A stretch of DNA of 64,000 bases, taken from Paenibacillus sp. TCA20. Its GTDB lineage: Bacteria > Bacillota > Bacilli > Paenibacillales > Paenibacillaceae. Below are positions 12,354 through 20,561 of the stretch, in pieces. Location: the NCBI RefSeq assembly GCF_000732325.1, contig NZ_BBIW01000008.1, forward strand, positions 62,001 to 126,000. The letters are read 5' to 3'. The notes below the pieces were generated by a model. The model was not told the origin of the DNA, ran no database searches, and worked only from the letters and a program-made list of their open reading frames with translations. The first letter of the stretch is position 1; each line of letters starts with the position of its first letter. A program made the position numbers and the translations under genes.

Positions 12354-12888
12354 GGATATAACCCCCTTCTTGAGCGTGATGCTCGTTTTTGAGCTTCTTG
12401 CGTAACCTTTCGTACTTTTTGCGGATGGTGGCAGGCTTTAAGTCCATGACCTCAGCTATTTCATCGTACGTGTATTCTTCAACAGCTCTTAGCAGCAGGA
12501 TGTGCTTCTCCTCCATAGATAATGGATTGAGCAGATCTTGGAGTTCAGATGAAGAGTCAATATGATGTTGTAGTGAAGGGCGATACAGCTCTTTAAAGAT
12601 GTTGAATAGCTTGCGGTCACGGGCTTTTTTCTTGTTGAGATTCAAGCAGTGGTTATATGCAATCTTGTAGAGCCAGGCTTGAAACGATACCGTCGGGGAA
12701 TAGCTGTTCATGTCTTGATAGCTCTTGATAAAGATTTCCTGGACGGCATCCTCAGCCTGATCTTTATCGTTAAGAAGACATTTACAGTACACATAGATCT
12801 GCCTTTGAAATTGCTGAATCACCGTGCGAAATTGCTCTATGTCACCTTGCTGAATCTCTTGGACAATCTGCTCAATATGGTTAGACAT
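12322..12888 (-). CDS. ECF RNA polymerase sigma factor
   Basis: 188 aa. Region 2 (about 20-90) contains DQAEDAVQEIFIKSYQDM and FQAWLYKIAYNHCLN; region 4 (about 120-175) contains LLLRAVEEYTYDEIAEVMDLKPATIRKKYERLRKKL. It should direct polymerase to envelope-stress-type promoters and is coupled to the membrane anti-sigma gene downstream. The ATG at 12888 has no good ribosome site close by. GAAAGGAG lies about 36 bases upstream with an in-frame CTG at a good distance, so the true start may be earlier. Its target genes are not evident in the window; autoregulation is likely but not shown. Confidence 0.9.
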   Translation of the reverse strand: MSNHIEQIVQEIQQGDIEQFRTVIQQFQRQIYVYCKCLLNDKDQAEDAVQEIFIKSYQDMNSYSPTVSFQAWLYKIAYNHCLNLNKKKARDRKLFNIFKELYRPSLQHHIDSSSELQDLLNPLSMEEKHILLLRAVEEYTYDEIAEVMDLKPATIRKKYERLRKKLKNEHHAQEGGYIHESAFHKSRG

Positions 12889-13113
12889 TGGATTGGGTGA
12901 GTGACCGGTATTCAGATAGATCGACTCCTTTCGTCACGTTTGTATATGCTATATAACAACTAAGCAGGATGATTTGTGACGAGCTGTAAAATTATATTTA
13001 GATGAAGGCAGGGTATGGTACACTCCAGTAAGGAGAATGTAAGTAATATATTGACGAAAGTTAACAATTTTAAAATAAATAAAAGTTTAGATACAAGCAG
13101 GAGGCAGTACAGC

Positions 13114-13593
13114 ATGTTGATTCAGATTATCGGCGTAGGAAAATTGAAAGAGAAGTACTTAGTGCAGGGCATTCAGGAGTATGCGAAGCGGTTAGGGCCT
13201 TATGTCAAATTTCAAGTCATTGAGGTGCCTGACGAGAAAGCGCCGGACAATATGAGCGATGCCGAAGTAAGAGGAGTTAAAGAACGCGAAGGCGAGCGAA
13301 TTTTGGCGCATGTGAAGAGTGAAGCACATGTGATTGCTCTTGCGATCGGGGGCCAGCTATGGAGCTCGGAGGATCTCGCAGCCGAGATGGACAAGCTCGG
13401 AACGTACGGGACAAGCCACATTGTATTTGTAATTGGCGGGAGCCATGGTCTGTCCGATGCGGTGCTGAAGCGCGCGCAGCAGAAGCTGAGCTTTGGGCGC
13501 ATGACTCTGCCGCACCAGCTGATGCGGCTTGTGCTCGTGGAGCAGATTTACCGGGCGGTGAAGATTAATCGGGGAGAACCGTATCATAAGTGA
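13114..13593 (+). CDS. rlmH: 23S rRNA (pseudouridine1915-N3)-methyltransferase RlmH
   Basis: 159 aa, the exact usual length. It begins [20 protein letters not shown] after AGGAGG at 13100-13105. The SPOUT-fold signature [11 protein letters not shown] and the C-terminus NRGEPYHK are present. RlmH methylates N3 of pseudouridine 1915 in helix 69 of 23S rRNA on 70S ribosomes, using SAM. Its last codons are the integration site for SCC-type elements in staphylococci. Here a large serine recombinase gene and two further copies of the same end motif lie downstream, so this rlmH carries an SCC-like insertion while keeping its own reading frame intact. Confidence 0.97.
   Translation: MLIQIIGVGKLKEKYLVQGIQEYAKRLGPYVKFQVIEVPDEKAPDNMSDAEVRGVKEREGERILAHVKSEAHVIALAIGGQLWSSEDLAAEMDKLGTYGTSHIVFVIGGSHGLSDAVLKRAQQKLSFGRMTLPHQLMRLVLVEQIYRAVKINRGEPYHK
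13573..13589 (+). repeat. Attachment site att1 inside rlmH 3' end
   Basis: GGAGAACCGTATCATAA, the codons for GEPYHK of RlmH. Near-identical copies lie at 32731 (two mismatches) and 40325 (one mismatch over the first 16 bases). The location equals the known SCC integration site in orfX/rlmH. Confidence 0.85.
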
Positions 13594-13605
13594 GGGTAAA
13601 ATAGA

Positions 13606-13636
13606 AAGGGACTTCAATGTGTCCCTTATCTCTTTA
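13606..13636. terminator. Hairpin after rlmH
   Basis: AAGGGAC and GTCCCTT arms with an 8-base loop. The T-run is weak (ATCTCTTTAT). It sits between rlmH and the convergent recombinase gene. Confidence 0.5.
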
Positions 13637-13706
13637 TCCGTTGGATTATGTTTGTCTAAAGCTAATAAATTCACTTTTTTGTCATGAACATAGCTTCCCA
13701 TCATTC

Positions 13707-15260
13707 TTATAAGGTCTTTTGACTTTTTTTTACTCCAGCTGGCGTGAAATCGAAGTGCAGATGTATCTTGTTTATTTGTCTCCCTTCTTTTCGAGAGGGA
13801 GCCGTGGGCGTGATCTCTATTTCTTTAATAATCATCCGAAGGAGTTCTTTCTTTTCTTCGCTATCTGCCTGCTCTAAAATACTATCGAGATTTCTTACAA
13901 GGTAAAGCAACGCCATAAGGTCGATAGGTTTACTCGTTGTATTTGATAGCTTTTCTTCGGTTTCTTCGAGTTGCTGCTGATAGGAAAGTTTTGCTTGTTG
14001 CTGTTCATTTAGTTTTTCTCTGAATATAGACAGTAGTTCAGGGTCTTTCATTAAGTTATCCGTAATATTAGCAATATATTTTTCGCATTTATTTATAGAT
14101 GCTTCTAGGCGTTTCTTTTCTTCCAGTAGCGGTTCTTTTGCGTTCTCTCTTTCCTTATTCATCTTTTGAACTAGTCGCTGAAGAAATTGCGATTCTGTAA
14201 CAATACGTTTGAACTCTTCAAGAACCTGGCGCTCTGCGACATCTGCATTTATGCTGTTGGCAGAGCATTCTGAAGCACCTTTATTATGAAAGGTACCGCA
14301 TTTATAGTACCGATAAGTTTTATTTGCACCTTTGGATTTACCAGCTACCATCCCAGCACCGCACTGTGGACAGCGTATAAGTTTGGTAAGAATATAAGGC
14401 TGGTCAGATTGAACCGCTTTGTATGAACGAGCAGAGCGCTTCTGCTGAACCCTTTCCCATAATTCTTCCGTAATAATTGCTTCATGCTCACCGTCAACTA
14501 TAATGGCATCTTTGTTTTTACCTGACCTTCTTTTTTCAGCCCAGTTCTCATACTGGTTAAAGCGAACTTTTCCAATATAAACGGGGTTGTCCAAAATGCC
14601 TTTCAACGTACCTATTGAAAAAACATTGCCTCTCTTGGTGATGTAACCCTTACGGTTTAAAATGCCTACAATTTTCTTGTAGCCAAACCCCTGATCAGCA
14701 TAATCAAATATTTCTTGCACTATCTTGGCTTCTTCATCGTTTATTTCGAGCCTTTTGTCCTTTGCGTCATAGCCAAAGCATAAGCCACCATTCCATTTTC
14801 CTTCTTTGGCTCGTTGAGTCATCCCCATTTTCACACGGCCCACGATTTGCTTTCTTTCCATTTCAGCAATGGAACTTAGTATTGTAAAAAACATGTACCC
14901 ATGTGGTGTAGTGGTGTCAATGTTCTCTGATAGACTTATCAGCTGAATTCCATGTCTGCTTAGTAATTCTGCTATATCAATTGAATCCCTTGTACTTCTT
15001 GCTAAACGATCCAATTTGTACACAATAACTGCATCAAATGAATTTTTCTGAGCATCCTCAAGTAGGCGGGACATTTGAGGACGACCAGCGATGCTCTTTC
15101 CACTTTTTCCGTTATCTATATATTCATCGGTGATAGTAAGGTTGTGCCTTTTAGCATAATCTACTAATAGCTCGATTTGAGCTGGGATACTGTATCCTTC
15201 AGCTGCTTGCTCATCTGTACTTACACGGGCATATATCACAGCTTTTAATGTTTTTATCAC
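13707..15260 (-). CDS. Large serine recombinase (Ccr-like) of the rlmH-integrated element
   Basis: About 517 aa. The resolvase-type catalytic domain has the nucleophile Ser14 in YARVSTDEQ, with YKLDRLARSTRD and AEMERKQIVGRVKMG. A recombinase domain (NPVYIGKVRFNQYENW), a zinc-ribbon-like region (RCPQCGAGMVAG ... YKCGTFHNKGASEC) and a long coiled coil follow. GTG at 15260 is preferred because GAGAGGA is 9 bases before it; the ATG at 15269 touches that site. It is encoded tail-to-tail with rlmH, 113 bases away, next to att1. Large serine recombinases of this class (CcrA, CcrB, CcrC) integrate and excise SCC elements at rlmH, so this is the likely mobility enzyme for unit A. Confidence 0.92.
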   Translation of the reverse strand: MIKTLKAVIYARVSTDEQAAEGYSIPAQIELLVDYAKRHNLTITDEYIDNGKSGKSIAGRPQMSRLLEDAQKNSFDAVIVYKLDRLARSTRDSIDIAELLSRHGIQLISLSENIDTTTPHGYMFFTILSSIAEMERKQIVGRVKMGMTQRAKEGKWNGGLCFGYDAKDKRLEINDEEAKIVQEIFDYADQGFGYKKIVGILNRKGYITKRGNVFSIGTLKGILDNPVYIGKVRFNQYENWAEKRRSGKNKDAIIVDGEHEAIITEELWERVQQKRSARSYKAVQSDQPYILTKLIRCPQCGAGMVAGKSKGANKTYRYYKCGTFHNKGASECSANSINADVAERQVLEEFKRIVTESQFLQRLVQKMNKERENAKEPLLEEKKRLEASINKCEKYIANITDNLMKDPELLSIFREKLNEQQQAKLSYQQQLEETEEKLSNTTSKPIDLMALLYLVRNLDSILEQADSEEKKELLRMIIKEIEITPTAPSRKEGRQINKIHLHFDFTPAGVKKSQKTL

Positions 15261-15372
15261 TTTAATCATTCCTCTCGTATTTATAAATGAAGAGGCATAA
15301 ATGTATGCCTCTTTTTAGATAGGTTGACGCACAGTTCATCTACTCTGCTACTACCTGTTTTTTTCGTAGAAT

Positions 15373-15669
15373 TTACTTTGGATAATTTGGATAGTACCCT
15401 TGTAAGTTTTCTCCGATTTTATATACCTCATCATAGACTTCAGAGTAGTTTACCATTAATACGGATAAAGCATATTCCTCAGAGTGAAGTAATTCAAGAA
15501 TATGACCATGAAGTTCGTCAATATCTTTAAAAAGGGCTGATTTCTCTGCATCATCCACTTCAGTGAGTTCAGCTTTTTCAACCATAGAGCGTAATAAATC
15601 TTGTAATGATTCTATGCTTTGCCCCTTATATTTAAATAACGCTGGAAAAATAGACTTAAAATCATGCAT
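15373..15669 (-). CDS. Hypothetical protein of the mobile element
   Basis: 98 aa, rich in acidic and helical residues (ESLQDLLRSMVEKAEL ... DIDELHGHILELLHSEEYALSVLM). No family recognised. A perfect AGGAGG precedes the ATG. It lies between the recombinase and the XRE regulator on the same strand and is probably co-transcribed with the small gene and regulator upstream. Likely an element maintenance or regulatory factor, but no function can be assigned. Confidence 0.7.
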   Translation of the reverse strand: MHDFKSIFPALFKYKGQSIESLQDLLRSMVEKAELTEVDDAEKSALFKDIDELHGHILELLHSEEYALSVLMVNYSEVYDEVYKIGENLQGYYPNYPK

Positions 15670-15730
15670 AAAATATCCTCCTCAATAATTATTAAATAAA
15701 ATGCTGCTTATCAAATGTTGAAGATGAAAG

Positions 15731-15892
15731 CTATCCTTCCTTTTCCTCCACGGTCTTAGTTCGCTCCCACTCTGCTATTCCTTTTTTGGCAATACTGATG
15801 AATGCATTAAGAAATGCTTCTTCATGCGGAATAGTCAGCGAAGCTTCGAATCCTTTATTTTGACTTTTTATGCATTCTGGAATTTTCTTCAT
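15731..15892 (-). CDS. Small hypothetical protein (53 aa) coupled to the XRE regulator
   Basis: Reads MKKIPECIKSQNKGFEASLT and ends in a charged TVEEKEG tail. Its ATG overlaps the stop of the XRE gene as TAATG, which strongly suggests translational coupling and makes it a real gene in spite of its size. No family recognised. Confidence 0.6.
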   Translation of the reverse strand: MKKIPECIKSQNKGFEASLTIPHEEAFLNAFISIAKKGIAEWERTKTVEEKEG

Positions 15893-16464
15893 TAGAATTC
15901 CTCCACTCCATTTACTAGCTTTTCATAAGCTGCCTGTTTGATCTTCCAGTGTTTTCGTCTATTTCTTACCTTTAAAATAAGTGCATCCACTTCATTAGCG
16001 AACTCCTCGTGTTCAATTGGTGATAGAAAAACTGTTTCTTCAATGTTTTTATAGTCCAGCCCCTGATGTGTTTTTATTGATAATGAAAGAGTTGCCTCAT
16101 ATTGAGTGTCGAGCAAGCTAAAGGGTCTCTTTGTTGAACCTTGTAGATTACTGTCTTTCTTTTCACAAATGGTAAAAGGTTTTCCACCATCTTCGTAATA
16201 GGAATCAGTAAACACAGCGATAGAGACTCCTAATTGTGCAGCAATCTTTTCGAGTAGATCGACTCTTGGTTGAGTACCCGACTCAATACGGGATATTGTT
16301 GATTGAGCGACTGAAATGCTTTCTGCAAGTCGATAAACCGTGAATAAAGGACTGTTATATTCATTTGCTTTCTCCCTTATCCACTTTAAACGCCCACCTA
16401 AGTTTTCGTTTTTGAGATACATTAAATCATTTTCTTCCACTCGGTACATCTTTAAATCTGTCAT
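15892..16464 (-). CDS. XRE-family transcriptional regulator (element repressor)
   Basis: 190 aa. A helix-turn-helix lies at about residues 30-85 (LAESISVAQSTISRIESGTQPRVDLLEKIAAQLGV). The remaining 100 residues are unlike known domains, with a basic patch RNRRKHWKIKQ. AAGGAAGTGATTTC precedes the ATG. The gene is divergent from the initiator-like gene at 16617, with a GCAAGTA/TACTTGC inverted repeat between them, so it probably represses that promoter and its own, in the manner of plasmid and phage control circuits. Confidence 0.85.
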   Translation of the reverse strand: MTDLKMYRVEENDLMYLKNENLGGRLKWIREKANEYNSPLFTVYRLAESISVAQSTISRIESGTQPRVDLLEKIAAQLGVSIAVFTDSYYEDGGKPFTICEKKDSNLQGSTKRPFSLLDTQYEATLSLSIKTHQGLDYKNIEETVFLSPIEHEEFANEVDALILKVRNRRKHWKIKQAAYEKLVNGVEEF

Positions 16465-16519
16465 GAAATCACTTCCTTTTTTGTATTTGTCTCAAGATTA
16501 TCACGGTTAATGCGTTATT

Positions 16520-16543
16520 GCAAGTAATGTGCATAATACTTGC
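16520..16543. promoter_or_regulatory. Putative operator between XRE repressor and initiator-like gene
   Basis: GCAAGTA and TACTTGC are perfect 7-base arms around a 10-base spacer, placed in the divergent promoter region about 75 bases from the start at 16617. The likely ligand is the neighbouring XRE protein; inferred. Confidence 0.55.
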
Positions 16544-16616
16544 CTAAACGGATGCAACTTGATATCTTTTACATAAAGGCATGCACTTAGTGTTGTCGAG
16601 GAAAGGAGGAAATCTT

Positions 16617-17561
16617 ATGAGTAAGTCACAACTTACAAAAATATTAGAGCAGGCAGTAGATGGAGCTCTTACAGCTGAACAAGCCCGTAAAGAAATTGGT
16701 AGCAAATATGATGTTCGAAATAAAAACCAAATGGCAGGATTTCAGAAAAAGTTCAAGAAAAGATATGAACATGTTATAGAGTTTCATACTGTTCACGACC
16801 TGTATTTTCAAATGAATCATGCAGAAGTGGGGACATTCTATAAATTGGTGCTCTATCTTCAATGGGACAAAGAAGGTGTCTTAATTAAAGATGGAAAATC
16901 AATGAAACTGAAAGAGCTAAGAACCATTACTGGTCTTGGGGACCGTCAACTTCGGAAGGTACTTAATCGATTAGAGGAACTTGGGTTAATCATTAAGAGT
17001 GGTTCTAAGAAAGATCAAGAGTACATTGTTAATCCAATGTTCGTAAGAATAGGTAACACGAAAGGAAACAAAGCTCCATTTACACGGCTCTACAAAAAAA
17101 CTGGGCGCTATATCCAAGATAAATTGGATACTAAAGAGTTGGGATTTCTATTGAAGTTAAGTCTTTTCATTGACTTTAACACGCTCATAATAGCTCAGGA
17201 CCCATACGAAAAGAATCCTGATAAATTGGTACCACTCAGGGTTAAAGACATAGCTCAACAAATGGGTGACAGTGAACAGACAACGAAAGCCTATATTAAG
17301 GCACTAGGAAATGCAGGCATACTATATGAAGACGGACCAGCAGGGAGCCCATTAACAAAGAAGATTTTCTACATCCATCCACAGCTTGTCTCCAGAGGAA
17401 ATGAAGAAGGAGATGTCTATGCAAAAGTGATGGGATACTTCGCTAATCTACACCGACAAATGAAATATGACTCAGAAAGAGACATTAAAGCAAAGATGAA
17501 CCTATTAATTGAAAGATGTGATATTGCTAAGAAAGCCCATTCAAAGAAGGTCACTAAATAA
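16617..17561 (+). CDS. Replication-initiator-like protein with two winged-helix regions
   Basis: 314 aa. GAAAGGAGG precedes the chosen ATG; an earlier in-frame start lacks one. Two helix-turn-helix-like regions are seen: LKELRTITGLGDRQLRKVLNRLEELGLI (about 95-125) and VKDIAQQMGDSEQTTKAYIKALGNAGIL (about 205-235). This tandem winged-helix layout recalls plasmid Rep proteins, but I cannot name a family. It heads the rightward part of the maintenance block, divergent from the XRE repressor, and is followed by an unusually long non-coding stretch. It may start replication of the excised element or act as a regulator. Confidence 0.6.
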   Translation: MSKSQLTKILEQAVDGALTAEQARKEIGSKYDVRNKNQMAGFQKKFKKRYEHVIEFHTVHDLYFQMNHAEVGTFYKLVLYLQWDKEGVLIKDGKSMKLKELRTITGLGDRQLRKVLNRLEELGLIIKSGSKKDQEYIVNPMFVRIGNTKGNKAPFTRLYKKTGRYIQDKLDTKELGFLLKLSLFIDFNTLIIAQDPYEKNPDKLVPLRVKDIAQQMGDSEQTTKAYIKALGNAGILYEDGPAGSPLTKKIFYIHPQLVSRGNEEGDVYAKVMGYFANLHRQMKYDSERDIKAKMNLLIERCDIAKKAHSKKVTK

Positions 17562-18230
17562 ACTAAACAACTGCACAATGAGTTAGAAATCCTCCACAAT
17601 TAGCGGGAGGATATGGTTGCTGCCTTAATGGATAAACAACTGCGGGGCATAGACCAGTCCTCCACACTCTATGTGGGCAAACGGCATCTTTAAAAGAAGA
17701 GCTCCTTGGCTAGAACGAAGTAACTTTCATTTTATAAGGCTGGATGGATTCATTGTCGTATCCACTCCCATTCACCATCACGCATGTATAGTTCTCTAGT
17801 GGGATCACGCATGTAATATCTGAATTACCTTCACTACGTTTGGTAAGTGGCATTTCGCTTTTAAGCTCATGCCTATTGTCTCTACCACGCAGTTACTTTT
17901 TGGTGGTGGGTTTTTCTAATTTGAATTAGCTAACAAAAGGATGCTCTCTGCTCAAGATGGTTCAGTTTAAGTACAGCATGCATGAATAGATATAAATACT
18001 AAGAGGGTAAAAGTCTATTTTAACCTTAGATTCATTGTTATAGCAGGGTTTATAGATGATTTTTAATCGGCATTATTTTATCGTTTTATTAGGTTTAATC
18101 GGCACTTTTTCACTAGAACAGTAGCAAGCCCCACCTTAGATGTACCATGAAAGACATTCTGTAATAAAGTGATCTTGGATTAGAAAGTCCTGTCACATAG
18201 CGGTTTATGCAACTTTTCGAAGGAGATTTT

Positions 18231-18308
18231 ATGAAGGGTGGTGTAATTTTAATAGAAATCAGATATTCTTGGCTGACATATTATTTAAAGAGGGCTAACT
18301 GGATATAG
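18231..18308 (+). CDS. Possible 25-aa peptide
   Basis: An ATG follows AAGGAG at ideal spacing and opens MKGGVILIEIRYSWLTYYLK, ending five codons later at TAG. It overlaps the radC terminator region. The strong ribosome site is the only support; a chance match is possible. Confidence 0.2.
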   Translation: MKGGVILIEIRYSWLTYYLKRANWI

Positions 18309-18318
18309 ATAGCCCCCA
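18292..18318 (-). terminator. Terminator after radC
   Basis: On the minus strand GGGCTA and TAGCCC pair around a 12-base loop, followed by TCTTTAAAT. Confidence 0.5.
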
Positions 18319-18327
18319 CAATAATTC

Positions 18328-18936
18328 TTACAAATATCCTTTTTCCTTTAAACTGACATACTTCTCATGTCCGATTATAATGTGATCAAGCAATTCAATG
18401 CCGACTACCTTTCCAACCTCTGCAAGGCGTTTCGTGACATCAATGTCTTCCCTTGAAGGGTCTGGCTGTCCAGAAGGATGGTTATGAGCCACAATACAAC
18501 TAGCGCAACTTCTTTTTATTAATGGCAGGAAGGTTTCTCTTGGATGAACGATGGATGCGTTAAGAGAGCCAGTGAAGACAGTTTGTCTAAACAATATTTC
18601 ATTCTTCGTGTTCAGTCCTAAGCAAACGAATTCCTCACGAGTCAGATACTGCATGTCTTTAAGGTAATCGTATGCATCCTGTGGTGAACGGATAGCATAT
18701 CTTTCTTCTGCCGTAGTTGGATTTAATCTTGCCAGCCTTAATGCAGCGATAATTTGCTGAGCTTTGATTCTTCCAATACCTTTAATAGATAGAAGCTCTT
18801 CCTCAGTAACATCCAATAACTCCTGAATTGAAGGGAAGCGGGTAAAGATTTCACTAACGATGTAGCTGTCATCCTTTTCACGGATTGTGGTAGCCAGCAA
18901 TAGTTTGAATGTAAATTTATCGAATTGAGTAGTCAT
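18328..18936 (-). CDS. radC: RadC-family JAB-domain protein
   Basis: 202 aa from the ATG at 18936, preceded by TAGGAGG. An N-terminal helix-hairpin-helix region (LLSIKGIGRIKAQQIIAAL) is followed by the MPN/JAB metalloprotease-like domain with the metal motif HNHPSGQPDPSREDID, so the metal ligands are intact. RadC is no longer thought to be a general repair protein; copies are very common on plasmids, phages and integrative elements. Its position between the initiator-like gene and a DNA-annealing-like gene supports an element-specific DNA-processing role. Confidence 0.9.
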   Translation of the reverse strand: MTTQFDKFTFKLLLATTIREKDDSYIVSEIFTRFPSIQELLDVTEEELLSIKGIGRIKAQQIIAALRLARLNPTTAEERYAIRSPQDAYDYLKDMQYLTREEFVCLGLNTKNEILFRQTVFTGSLNASIVHPRETFLPLIKRSCASCIVAHNHPSGQPDPSREDIDVTKRLAEVGKVVGIELLDHIIIGHEKYVSLKEKGYL

Positions 18937-19168
18937 TATATTTTTCCTCCTAATAATTGAAATGAAAAAAGGAGAGACGAATGAACGCCTCTCCAATTGA
19001 TTGATATTGATTTTTTCTGTATGATATAGTTAGTCGATATTATTACTGATGAGTCCGTTCTAGCGGCTCATCTTTTTTGTGCAAAAAAAAAGCCCTCTGA
19101 ATGCGTACTGCACTCATAGAGCTTCATTGATTCAAGGTATTAACTGATTCCATACATTCTTACCTCCT

Positions 19169-19897
19169 TTAAGGCTTGATTTTCAATAGTAACAAGTCTT
19201 GTATGAAAGAGGATGCTTGTTGTTTTGTGAGCTTAGTACTGTGATCTACTTGAAACATCATTTGCATCATTTCTTTTGCGACTTCTGGACGCATATTCAA
19301 CTCTGATACCGTTCCGAATATCATTTGTAGTTGCTTATCTGTGGCTGGTGCCTCACCCCCTTTGTTTTGCGGGATATCCTTAGGTAAGTCCTCGATATCC
19401 TGTGTGAATAGACCACTAGCTCTTGTAGCTGAAAGAACAGCATCAATTAATGCTCTTTTCTTAGCCATCTTAAGAAGTGTATTAACAACGCTAAAAGGGT
19501 CCTGGTCTATAAAGGACTGTTCTTTATTGTTGCAAGTCCCGATCCCTTCTGCTTCCATAAAACCTGTTTGTTTGCTGACAAGAGTCACCTTCACTTCATA
19601 AGCAAAAATTCCTTTTTCCCAGTTTTCAATACGGTTAATAATATTCACATGTTTGGAAAAACCGAAGATGTCACAAAGCTTCTCTGCCCCAGGTTTTAAA
19701 AGTGTCGGCTTCCGAAAGCCTTCAATAATTCCGTAATCCAATCCTTCTTTCATCATTTCTTTTACAAATTGCTGCAACATGTCTATTCTTTCTTTGGCTT
19801 CAGCTAATGAGATAGCTAGACTTGGTACTAGACTCACTTTTACATTTCTTTCCCTAATGGGTATCACGTTACGATTGCCACCATTTTTTTCAAGCAT
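19169..19897 (-). CDS. Element-encoded protein resembling phage DNA-recombination (ssDNA-annealing-type) proteins
   Basis: 242 aa from the ATG at 19897, which has AAGGAG about 12 bases upstream; earlier in-frame ATGs lack a site. The core reads RKPTLLKPGAEKLCDIFGF and later NTLLKMAKKRALIDAVLSAT, then FTQDIEDL. This pattern (KPGAEKL ... MAKKRALVDAVL ... FTQD) recurs in uncharacterised phage and conjugative-element proteins that are encoded with recombination genes. I infer a DNA-recombination role but cannot prove it. The 79-aa gene lies directly upstream. Confidence 0.6.
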   Translation of the reverse strand: MLEKNGGNRNVIPIRERNVKVSLVPSLAISLAEAKERIDMLQQFVKEMMKEGLDYGIIEGFRKPTLLKPGAEKLCDIFGFSKHVNIINRIENWEKGIFAYEVKVTLVSKQTGFMEAEGIGTCNNKEQSFIDQDPFSVVNTLLKMAKKRALIDAVLSATRASGLFTQDIEDLPKDIPQNKGGEAPATDKQLQMIFGTVSELNMRPEVAKEMMQMMFQVDHSTKLTKQQASSFIQDLLLLKIKP

Positions 19898-19943
19898 TTT
19901 GTAAGTTCGCTCCTTCATATAATTTCGCTTACTAAAAATCATC

Positions 19944-20174
19944 CTACTTTTTATAGAAGGACACACGATTTCCTAATTCACGATTACAGTTGTAGTAAGC
20001 AAACTGATTAATGGCTTTATCAAGTTCTTCTATGCTAGATACCGTGACTCTAAAGCCTAAATGCCAACACCCCTTAACATGAACAGGATTCACTTTGTTT
20101 GCTACAAGAAAGCCAGTCCAGTAACCATTCTTAGCGATTAAAGACTTTACCGTATTTTTATGCTGCTTTTCCAT
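19944..20174 (-). CDS. Small hypothetical protein of the element
   Basis: 76 aa from the ATG at 20174. AAAGGAGGTGA is ideally placed; a GTG three codons earlier overlaps that site and is unlikely. The sequence has VKGCWHLGFRVTVSSIEELDKAI and three cysteines. No family recognised. It is the first gene of the leftward group with the annealing-type gene and radC. Confidence 0.6.
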   Translation of the reverse strand: MEKQHKNTVKSLIAKNGYWTGFLVANKVNPVHVKGCWHLGFRVTVSSIEELDKAINQFAYYNCNRELGNRVSFYKK

Positions 20175-20183
20175 TTGACTCAC

Positions 20184-20470
20184 CTCCTTTCATTGATATA
20201 AATAGCATAGTTAATGCCAACAGCAACTTCACCTCCTTTTAAAAGGAACGGGTGGGCACCGAACAAAGTACAAACCTTTCAAACAACACATTACCTGGGG
20301 TCAAAAAATTTCAAAATTTTCCACTTTATAACATTTACATATTTTTACATATAGTAAGCTGGTAGAATGTGCAATTACTATTTTTGTAAAATTGATTTAA
20401 CGATGATAGAAAGTCTTGTAGAATGAAAGTAGTAGAATAGTTATATTTTTGTCTTTTTGGGGGTGTAGGA
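20184..20470. other. Divergent promoter region between maintenance and defence blocks
   Basis: AT-rich, with no gene. It holds the TCTTGTAGAATG motif at 20414-20425, which recurs upstream of the glycosylase-like gene at 29952-29963. Both copies are 30-50 bases before a start, so they may be promoter -10 regions. Confidence 0.35.
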
Positions 20471-20532
20471 ATGATAGGGAAAATGTTAGATAACAAAAGG
20501 TCTGGCATTGTAGGAGATGCATTGAAACCATA

Positions 20533-20543
20533 TTTTTAAAAAA
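20533..20543 (+). other. Homopolymer frameshift near the 5' end of the helicase gene
   Basis: T5A6. Translation from the ATG at 20471 gives MIGKMLDNKRSGIVGDALKP then YF and a TAA. Removing one base of this tract joins it smoothly to KDAKVAIM and the long frame at 20562. The extended N-terminus is what I expect for this helicase family. The extra base is a mutation, a switch or a sequencing error. Confidence 0.7.
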
Positions 20544-20561
20544 GATGCCAAGGTAGCGATC

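Larger units (their letters stand above)
17562..18327. other. Non-coding stretch with repeats; possible origin or RNA
   Basis: About 770 bases without a convincing gene. It holds an inverted repeat ATCCTCC/GGAGGAT (17589-17612) just after the initiator-like gene, a direct repeat ATCACGCATGTA at 17777-17788 and 17804-17815 (27-base period), and a T-rich stretch near 17895-17925. The position behind an initiator-like gene fits a replication origin or a structured RNA. Neither is proven. Confidence 0.35.
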
